The position numbers and the translations under genes were made by a program. A stretch of DNA of 64,000 nucleotides. It comes from Eucommia ulmoides. Lineage: Eukaryota; Streptophyta; Magnoliopsida; Garryales; Eucommiaceae. The notes beneath the pieces are model-generated. The model saw only the letters and a list, made by a program, of their open reading frames with translations. It did not search any database and was not told the DNA's origin. The DNA lies in NCBI GenBank assembly GCA_016647705.1, contig CM028335.1:16637905-16701904 (forward strand). The letters run 5' to 3'. Positions 12,115 through 21,900 of this stretch are shown here, one piece after another; position 1 is the first letter of the stretch, and each line of letters opens with the position of its first letter.

Positions 12115-12519
12115 TCTTGAGTAGACCTCTCCAAAAAGCCCGAAGCCCGGGATTAGGGTCGCCCGAGCCCGAGCCCATAAGGTTTTCGGTTGGGCTCGGG
12201 CTTTGACTATTTTTATAGGAGCCTGAACCGAAGTCGGATTTTCTGGCTAGTCAAGGCCCAAGCCCGAAGCCCAAATCTAAGGCCCGTTAATTTATTTTTT
12301 TATTTTTTTTTATTTTTTTTATATATATATAGTATCTAGTGGAAAGAGTTAAAGAGTAATGTTCAATTGTCAAAATAGTTTTAAATTTTAAAACATTTGT
12401 TATCCTTTTTTCAAAAATATTTCTCTTATAACTAAATTTATTTGAAACTTAAAAATTATATTTTTTTGACTTTATTAATATAAAATTTTATTTTTTGGAC
12501 TTTATATATATATATATAT

Positions 12520-13084
12520 ATATATTATTATTATTCACCTAATACTTAATATCCTTCGCCGTCTTTAACTATTTGCTCCATTTTCGGCAACATTAATTTG
12601 ATTTTCTACTATTATATTGTTGATTATTATTTTTAATTGTTTATTTATTCATATTTGATAATGATTGCATAAATTTCAATTTATCTCATTTTTCAGATGA
12701 GGATCAAGAATTTCATGAATTTGAAGTTAGATTCTCATCGTCAATTCAATTAAATCCAAATGATATAAGACTTTATCAATATAAGACTTAATATTTTTTG
12801 ACTTTATGTACATATTTTATATATACATACACACACACATATGTATATTTATTATTATTCACCTAATATCCTTTACCGTCTTAAATTATTAGCTCCGTTT
12901 TCGGTAACATTAATTTGATTTCCTACTATTATATTGTTGATTATTATTTTTTATTATTTATTTATTCATATCTGATATGACTAACCTGAATTTTAATTTG
13001 TTTCATTATTTAGATGAAATTCATGAGGATCATGAATTTCATAAATTTGAAGTTGAATTTTCATCGCCAATTTAATTAGATCCA
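12520..13084 (+). repeat. Two direct copies of a ~240-bp unit inside the hAT element
   Basis: Copy one (about 12,520-12,759) and copy two (about 12,849-13,084) share, in order, 'attattattcacctaat', 'attgttgattattatt', 'cagatga' or 'tagatga', 'aatttgaagtt' and 'tcatcg..aatt'. The 'ttttcagATGAGGATCAAG' context in copy one looks like a splice acceptor before an exon, so the unit may descend from the 5' part of a transposase gene. Confidence 0.65.
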
Positions 13085-13382
13085 ATTGAAGTACAATTAA
13101 TACCCCTAGTACTACAACATATGCATAAAATCTTATATTTAATTCTCAAATTTCTTTTGTTAAGTTTGAAATTTTGAATAGAATACCTATTTTTTTAAAC
13201 TAAAAGTAAATTTTAACGAAGTCAAAAAAAAAAAAAAATAAGTCTTATATTAATTTATAATTTATATAAATTTAATAAAAAAATATATTTTTAGAAAAAG
13301 AATAATAAATGTTTTAAAACTTAAAATTATTTTGACAATTGAACATTACTGTTTAATTATTTCCACTTTATATGTATACATA

Positions 13383-13445
13383 ATTAAGACTTGTAACCTA
13401 GTGGTTTGTAAGGTTGTCAAGTGTTCAAATCCTATTACTTTCAAG

Positions 13446-13487
<42 letters not shown>
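13383..13487 (+). mobile_element. SINE-like tRNA-derived insert with poly-A tail
   Basis: The sequence 'taacctagtggtt' (13,395-13,407) resembles a tRNA/SINE A box and 'gtgttcaaatcc' (13,419-13,430) a B box. About 20 bases later a 38-base A run begins (13,450-13,487). A-box/B-box order followed by a poly-A tail is the SINE plan. The body is short and I see no clear target duplication, so a truncated SINE is the best reading but not certain. It lies inside the hAT element. Confidence 0.4.
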
Positions 13488-13489
<2 letters not shown>

Positions 13490-13598
13490 AAGAAAGAACC
13501 GTATAATTATTTTGAAATCCAAGAATATAAAAAAAGCCGGATGGGCCCGGACCCAGGCTTCAGGTAGGCTCGGCCCATTGCCACCCCTAGTCTTGAGT

Positions 13599-15430
13599 CC
13601 CTCCACCCCTTTGTTATTTCAATATGTCATGTCATATATAGGGCTCATCATGGCCCAGCCTACTACTTTTTTATGGGGTTTTTTTTTTTTTTAAAGAGTT
13701 TGGACTTAAATTTTGAGCCGAGGACAATGGCAGAGCCTAAAAATTTAAACCTGATTAATTTTAAGATTGGATTTGGACACGACCACTTTATTTTAGGACT
13801 AACTAGTCCCTATATATATAAAAGTTTTAAGCCTAATATCGAATTATGACTTTATTCATTTTATTTGGGTATGGATGATTTTTTTTTTTTTAATGTGAAA
13901 TGTGGATTTTAATTGTATTTTATAATTTTTATTTGTATTTTAATATTTATTTTTTAAATTATAAAAAAATTATAGGGCTGAGTCGGCCCTAGGGGCCGGG
14001 CTTGGGCTTAAATGTTTTTTGGTAGGGCCAAACTTGGGCAAAATATAGGGTCCGACCATAAGGCTGGGCTGGGTTAGGGCATAACATTTTTTTGTAATAT
14101 TCTGTGGAAAGTCCAGCCCATGACCTACTCACATATATATACTATATTTGTGTTTATGTTCGTGGAAGTGACTTTAAAAATTGTGTTTGACCATTTTGGC
14201 AAAGTTTCTAGAGTTATTTCTCAAAGAAAAAAAAAAGTAAATAAATAAATAAAAATTACCAAATGAGTATAAATTAAGCATCAATTTATCAATTAATGCC
14301 AACTAATTTAAAATGAACCAAATAGTCTCATTGTACAGATTGTATGAACAATTTACTCCCCAATTTAAAAAAAGGTGAAAATTGGCATTAACTAATTGGC
14401 TCCTACGTGATTCACGGGATTGAAATCTTCTATATTTAATGGTTTCACACAAAATCATTTTATTAAAATCAAAATAATTATTGTTGCACATATTTTTTTA
14501 CGATCTAATTATATATTTAGATGCGTCTAAATAAAATCTTCAAAATGATATCACATTCACTATTTTTTCATTAGTTTCAGATTCGTATTACATTCAATAT
14601 AATACTTTTAGAATTTTCAATTTTCACATTCATAATACTTTCAGAATTTTCAGTTTTTACATTCATACTACAATTAACACGACATGGTCTTATACATTAT
14701 CAAAACACAGTTGAGAACATTTAACATTCAAATCACATTTATTAATAAGTTATGTTACATTCAACACGTATATAATTTGTGTTATTTTCAATATTAATTG
14801 ATATTATTTCTATTACATTGGATGTTACATTCAACACTCATGGACGAGACGGCTTTGGGATTGAGAGAGAGAGAGAGAGAGAAAGGAGGAAGAGAGCGGT
14901 GCTAGGGTTGGATTTTGAAATGGAATGATTAGGATTATATCTACATGGGGTCTTTTCATATTATGTCATGTTTTAGGGGGAGTATTTGATAAATATATAT
15001 TATTAGGGTTTAGAATTCGGGCGCACTGGGTATGAATAGATGGATACCCAGGCCGAAGTGTTTCTATGTTTGGATGGGTTGGGTTCGGGAGGAAGGAGGA
15101 AAAATATATTAATAATCAACCGACCCGGCATCGAATGGGCAACTAGGGCGGGGCAAGGTGGGTTTTCAGGTAACACTTACATCCTTAAGCGGGGTCTTAG
15201 AAATTCGTTCATTTCTAATTCTAATTCCATGGAATTGAATAATTCCAATATCAAACCTTCTAAGGCAACCACATAGGTCCCAATCAAAGGAAAAGAAAAA
15301 GAATAAAAGAGCTCGTGTGAAGAAAAATACAATTGAATCACAAAAGAAAGACAATTTCATTAATCTCTACAGGAAACATGTACAAAACCAGTTAAGTCTC
15401 ATGTATACACATAGGATAGGACAAGCATGA
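13599..15430. other. Intergenic region with GGGCC-rich repeat remnants
   Basis: GGGCTC/GGCCC-rich patches at about 13,640-13,665 and 13,975-14,075 resemble the ends of plant hAT elements, but I could not pair ends or target duplications. There is also a GA run (14,862-14,882) and a moderately GC-rich stretch at 15,015-15,170. No gene is recognised. The last part, down to about 15,430, probably includes the FTSZ2 3' UTR on the minus strand. Confidence 0.4.
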
Positions 15431-15436
15431 TTTATT
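15431..15436 (-). terminator. Candidate poly(A) signal for FTSZ2
   Basis: AATAAA on the minus strand lies about 85 bases past the FTSZ2 stop codon (15,521). The position is plausible for a near-upstream element, but plant signals are loose and this is inferred. Confidence 0.35.
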
Positions 15437-15520
15437 ATTAGGTGTTTGCTGAAAAACAAGTTGAAGGTAAATTGGGGTGAAAAAGTTTTATGCCAAAAGA
15501 TGGAAAATGAAGATCCATTT

Positions 15521-15937
15521 TTAAACTCTCGGATAGCGGGAGCGCCCTTTCTTCCTCAAGAAATCTGGGATCTCAACTGAACCGCTTTCTGAGAACGGTG
15601 ATTGTCGATTCTTTCCGAGGTTTGCATCTTCCCTCGGTAGTTGATTCATCTGAATTCCGCATTTCAGGAGAAACTGGTTAGCTTGTGTTTCTGTTTTTTT
15701 TTTTTTTTTGGTTTGTGCTCCTGGAACAAACTTAGAACAGAAACAAAATTACAGAAAGATAATTGTGTTTCAAATCTGTTGCCAGAAATTTCTACCAAAA
15801 CTTTGAAAACAGAACAAAATCAGTATCTTTTTTATTGTTTCTACAGTGGCGTTTGTTTATAACTTTTTTTCCCTAGTTTCGTGGAACATAAACATAAAAC
15901 AGCTAACAATTTGTTCTTAAATTATGGCAATAAATTC

Positions 15938-15970
<33 letters not shown>

Positions 15971-18900
15971 ATTTCTGTTTCCATTTCTACTTTTCTGGGA
16001 ACAGAATAAAAGATCTGCGAACGTAAAACACTAAACAAATGGGGAGTATATATCTATTCATGCTAAACATTTTTGAGAACATAAACAAAGAAAAAGAAAC
16101 ACTAATCAAACACCACCTTACTCTTTAGACTATCGGTGATGGTGGGTGGATGACCGTCGTGCAAAAGGGGTTCCAGTTTCGTTTACTTTATTTACTATTT
16201 CTTTAAGAGCAGGGTAGCGTTAAGTTATAACCTGGAGGGGCCTCCCATCGCTTTCTTGGCGTTTGAATCCAGTGGCAATTAGAGTTATACTAACCTGCAC
16301 CAAAAGAAATCCAATAGAATCAATAATTCAATTACAATGGCATCTGACAAAAAAAATAAAACCCGATGAATCTTCTCATTGGATGTGACGAACCTTATTA
16401 TGCTCTTTTTCTTTTCTTTTTTCCATTGTTGCAAAATTGCTTCATAAAAAGCTGAAACATCCAAATTTTTGGAAAAACATGTTGTGATTTATATTGTAGA
16501 CTATAGGGTGGTCTTGTGCTTCTCTCTACCCCAAAAACTAGCTCATGAAGTGAGTCTTTCCCTCATATTTATAACATGACTACCAGTCTCTTTACATCCG
16601 ATGTGGGATAAATCCAACAATCTCTCCCTCACACACAGGACCTTTGGTTGGCTAATTGCCGATCAGTCTCTCCCTTTGTGGCAATTGTGCCAAATTTGTT
16701 GTAACCTAGATTTTAATACCAGTGTAGGGTGGTCTTAGACCTTTCACTATCCCAAAAACTAGCTCATCAGGTGAGACTTTTCCTCACATTTATAACCAAA
16801 CCACCAGCCCCTTCCACAACCAATGTGGGATAAACCCAACATAGACTAGCGACTACCCCATACGCCTAGAGGCACTAATACTAAATATTCTTAAAAATCC
16901 AATAAAATAGAAAATTTATTGTTTTATTTGGAAATCAGAAGATATCAACTTTCGTTACTATTTTGTGCTGGCGTGTTCTTTGTTGTATTTGATAAAGCGG
17001 CAAATTTCAAATCAAAGAAAACTAACTTTTTCACTTATTGTCGGATCCACGACTGCTCCAAATATTAAGTTGGCATTAGGATCCACTAGATCATATATAA
17101 CTTCTGCTGCAGTATTCACCTGAAATCACATATGAAAGAGAATGAGTTTGTGTCTTAGAGAGGGAGGGAGGGAGGGAGGGAGAGAGAGAGGGAGATAGAG
17201 AGAACCTCCAACAATGTCAAATCACTACCACCAGTTATATTCCAGACAATTCCCGTAGCCCTCTCTATGCCAATATCTAGTAAAGGTGACTGAATGGCAT
17301 TTAGTGCAGCGTCTCTTGCCCTGCTTTTCCCTGTATAAAAATAATAAGATGTTCACATGTGCAATAACTAAGGTGGCGTTTGTTTAGGTGTCGTTTGGTA
17401 ACCGTTTCTGTTTCCATTCCAGCAGTGGGATGAGAATAGAATGAGATGAGATGGGATGAGAATTTTGTTTTCTTTTTGGGAGTAGAATCGCGTTTGGTAA
17501 CGATAATTTTTTTTTTTGTTTTGGGAAGGGAATTGTGTTTGGTAACGATTTTATCCTAAAATCTTTTTTTTTTTTTTTCTTTTCTGTTTTGGCCTGACGG
17601 CGGTGGCGCCGTCGCCGGCCGCCGACGGTTCTCCGGCGTCGGAGACGGCGTGCCCCCCGCCGGCGATGACCGGACGGCGGTGGCGCCGGCGACGCCGGCC
17701 GGAAGACAATGGCGTCGTCGCCGGCGACTGCCGGAAGTGGCCGGAAAATTTCCGGCCGGACGGTGACCGGCGACGGTCGCCGGAGATGACCGCTGGCGGC
17801 GGCGGCGGGCGGTAGGTGAATAGTGACCATGGGTTTTGGGAATGGAATGGGAATAATGAGAAACAACTTTTTTTTGTTTCTCATTTCTTAAGAAAAAAGT
17901 GGGCACAATTCTCAAATGGGAATGAAATGGAAACGGAAACAAAAATTACCAAATACTATTCCCAAACAGAATTCCCAAAAATCTGGGAATGGAATGGGAT
18001 GGAAATGGTTACCAAACGGGGCCTTAGTGTTTATGTTCCCTTTTTTTTGTGTGTGTGTGTTTGTTACCAGAAACTTGAAACAAAAAATAATCTGTTTCGA
18101 TTCTGTTCCATGAATTTTTTCCTAAAAAGTTGAGAACATAACAGAAATATTTCTTCTATCCCCATATTTCTGTTTCTGTTTCCATAAATAAAAGAAACAA
18201 CATAACAAAGAACAAAAACACCAAACAAAAAATACTGAACCGGTACATTTATTTAAGAGCAATTTGTTCAATGGTCGCTTTTTATGTTTACTTTACAATT
18301 GTATTCCATCTGTTTTTGGACTTAATTTGTAGTTCTGCGGTCAATTGTAACAAAAAATTGAATTGCATTGTAACTAAAGGTCACTAAAGAAATTTTAGTT
18401 ACAAAGTGAGTGGTGGTGGCAGATGGCACATCCTGACGGGTTCAAGCGTCAACAGCTGCGAGACTACAAATTAATTGTAGAAATTGATGGTATCACTTTA
18501 AAAATGTAGTGTAGAATAGAATATGAAATTAATTAATCCTTTATTTAATTGCACTATTTTTTTTTTTAGATTACTTTCAAAATGTGAATTAAAATTAAAT
18601 AAAGAAAACAATTACAGCTATTTTTATATGGGCCACAAAGCCTAATATTAATTTCATAAAATTCTCAGTGTTTATTTTGATTTAGGCAAAAACCCATCTT
18701 CTACTGATATTTGCTACATAGTAATATTTTGAACCATATTGCAAAATGTCTACACCGAATTTCCAAATATTTGCTGCAAGACAACATTTGCAAAACTAAA
18801 CTACATTGAAAAGAATATAGGGTAAGAGAAGAATAATATATTGTATTGTATTAATATGTTCAGAATGGGTTCTATATTCCCAATTATATAGTCACAGGTG

Positions 18901-21900
18901 CAAGCTAAATTAGAAAATATATCACCGGAATAATGGGCTAATAATATCTTACAATCAAGATACTAGAAATAACAAAATATATAAATAACGTATTTTAACA
19001 CTCCACCCTCAAACTAGGGCGAAAATATTGATGAGTCCTAACTTGCTAATAGCTGACTGAAGAAGAAATGATCATGTGGACTTAGTGAACATATCATCAA
19101 TCTGTTCTGAAGATGGAACGAAGACACGTGTGATGATTCCTGATCGGACTTTCTCACGAATGAAGTGGATATCCACCTCGATATGTTTCGTCCTTTCATG
19201 AAGGACTGAATCAAAGGATAACATTATGGTAGACTTGTTATCACAAAACAACTTAGATGATTTTTCCCACAGGAAGTCCTAACTCGGTCAAAAGGGAACG
19301 AAGCTAAAGGAGTTCACGCGTTCCTTGAGCCGTGGCGCTAAACTCAGCTTCAACAGAAGATCGAGAGACGACGGATTGTTTCTTACTCTTCCACTAGATT
19401 AGGTGTCTTCCATTAAAGGTGCACAGGTCAGAGGTTGAACGTCTATCATCCTTCAATCCTGCATAGTCAGCATCTATAAAGCAGGAAAGTCCCTCATGTG
19501 CCCCTGTCATATAAAAGAGACCAAGATTGGGGCATGTTTTGAGGTACTGAAGAATATGGTAGACAACATCCAAATGTGGTGTACGTGGTGAGTGCATAAA
19601 CTGGCTCACAACACTGATAGCATACATAAGATATGGCCTTGTATTAGTCAGATAGATGAGGCAACCCACAATACCGAGAAAGTAGCGGAGAGGATCCAAA
19701 TCTTTAATGTCAAAAATTTGTCCAAGATCTTTTTTTACCTGCTGAATGCCATGTGCATCGTCTGATAATAATGTCATCCACATAGATTGAAATAATGATG
19801 CACTATCCCTAGTATTGGTGATGGATAAAACAAGTATGATCTGAGTGACACTGGGTAAACCTCATAGTAAGGATGGCTTCGCTGAATCGGATGAACTATG
19901 CATGAGGAGACTGCTTAAGTCCATAGAGGGATTTTCGGAGTTGACAGACTTTGCCCGAATACTCCCCCTGAGTCCGAAATCCCGGTAGAGGCTTGATATA
20001 AATAGTCTCAGTCAGGTCACCATTAAGTAAGGCATTCTTGAAATCCCACTGGTGTAGAGGCCAAAATTGGATGAAACCAACGAAACAAGAAGCCGGACAG
20101 TAGTCAACTTAGCAACCGAGGCAAAAGTGGCACCAAAGTCTTTGCCCGGGATTTGTGTGTAGCCCTTAGCAACAAGTCGTGCTTTGTACGGATCAATCGA
20201 TCCATTAGCCAGATATTTGACACTGAAGACTCACTTACAACCAACCGGCTGTTCACCAGTCAGCAAGTCAACCAATTCCCATGTCTGATTCCGTTGTAGG
20301 GCATCCATCTTTGCTTGCATAGCGGCAACCTACTTTGGATTTTGGAGGGCCTCATGAACCGAGTGAGGAATGACAACCGAATCAATTTGTCCAATGAAGA
20401 ATTTAGATTGATCTGAGAGATTCTGAAAAGACAAATACTTGGAAATCGAATGATTAGTAGAACATGAAAGGAGGTAGCGGGATGATGGGCGACGTTCCCA
20501 AGTTGGGTAACGAGGGGGAACAGGGTTAGAGATAATGGGAGATGGAAATATACTTGAGTCCGGAGAAGATGTCGGCAGGGGATGTGAGACACATGGATGA
20601 CGAGAGTAGACACGTAAGGAGGCGGGTGAGGGGTCAGGTGGTGGGTGTGATGTGGGCGGAGAAGATATATCTAATATAGGAATAGGGTGCGGAAGTGGGG
20701 TATGGTCCTCGGTAGTGGTTGCCTCAATAGGTGGAGAAGTATAGTACCAAAAAAAAAATGGGCCAGTCTCGAGGAACGTAACATCGAGAAAGTGGTAAAT
20801 ATGGTGAGTAACTGAATTGTAGCACCTATATCCTTTCGACATGGAAGAATAGCCGAGGAAAACACACCGGATAGATTTATCATCTAACTTAATGCGAGTA
20901 GGGCTCCGATTCTGGACAAAACATGTACACCCAAAGACATAGGGTAAGATAGAGAAAAAGGTGCTAGTGGGTTGTAGTATGTGAAGGGGGTTTTGCTTGT
21001 AAAGACATGGCTCGGTGTGCGATTAATGAGATAAGCAGCAGTAAGAACTGTCGGGTGCCAAAAAGATTTGGGAACATTCATTCCTCGCAAAAGACAACAG
21101 ACTACAAACATGATGTGACGGTTCTTACGTTCCGCCACAATCAAGATACCAGAATAATATATTGTATTGTATTAATATGTTTAGAATGGGTTCTATATTC
21201 TCAATTATATAGCCGTAGGAGCAGGCTAAATTAGGAAATATATCACCCAAATAATGGGCTAATAATGCCTTACAATCAAGATACCAGAAATAACAAAATA
21301 CATAAATAACGTATTTCAACACAGGCATTACCCTAAAAAATCCAAAATATTAAATGTACACAAACTACACATTGCGGATTTCTACATACCTGTTGCGGTT
21401 CCTATGCCCATCAGTGAGGAACCCGCATTTGCCATAATAGCTCTCACATCAGCAAAGTCCACATTCACCAGTCCCGGGATCTGCCAATTATACAGGTTAT
21501 CAGTTTTTTAGTGATTTTCTTTATACATTTTTTTTTTCTGTTCCCATAAAATTTGGAATAGAAACAGGGAAAAAAAAACTGGTGCTTGTTTAGTGTTTAT
21601 GTTCCTAATTTTTTGTTTCTGTTCACAGAAAAATTGGAAAAAAAATAGAAATATGGGAAAATTCTGTTCTGTTCCCATAAATTTATTCTAAAAAAAACTA
21701 AGAATATAAAAGAGAGAACCATGTTCCTTTTCTGTATCGATTTTCCTAGAACAGAAACAGAAATCTCAGAACAGAAAGACTAAACCAACGCCACCATATG
21801 TTTCTGTTTTGAATATGGGAACAGAGCAGCAAGAGATTTTTTTATTCCCACAATCTATTTCCTTTCCATGTTTGACAGATTCAGAAATACAAACAAGCAT

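Larger units (their letters stand above)
12115..13598. mobile_element. hAT-type non-autonomous foldback element with 8-bp TSD
   Basis: An 8-bp direct repeat, TCTTGAGT, at 12,115-12,122 and 13,591-13,598 brackets 12,123-13,590. The 8-bp duplication is the hAT signature. The right end reads '...cccattgccacccctag' and the left end 'agacctctccaaaaagccc', fitting the degenerate 'taggg(g)tg(g/t)caa' ends of plant hAT elements rich in GGGCC. Inside, arms near 12,322-12,480 and 13,210-13,380 are inverted repeats (both carry 'caattgtcaaaata' or its reverse complement). A roughly 240-bp unit is directly duplicated (about 12,520-12,759 and 12,849-13,084). The only coding remnant is a short 'DEDQEFHEFE'-like stretch in each unit. 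No transposase is present. Confidence 0.75.

Noticed and set aside
13395-13430. tRNA gene
   Set aside because: A- and B-box-like words are present but no cloverleaf or anticodon arm can be formed at the right spacing; the poly-A tail points to a SINE-like piece.
17384-17942. 166- and 128-codon minus-strand frames rich in Arg, Pro and Ala
   Set aside because: They are produced by the CCGGCG-rich core of the Harbinger MITE inside an FTSZ2 intron.
20671-21144. Integrase-like frames as a separate host gene in FTSZ2 intron 3
   Set aside because: They lie between matched 171-base LTRs and read as Ty1/Copia pol.
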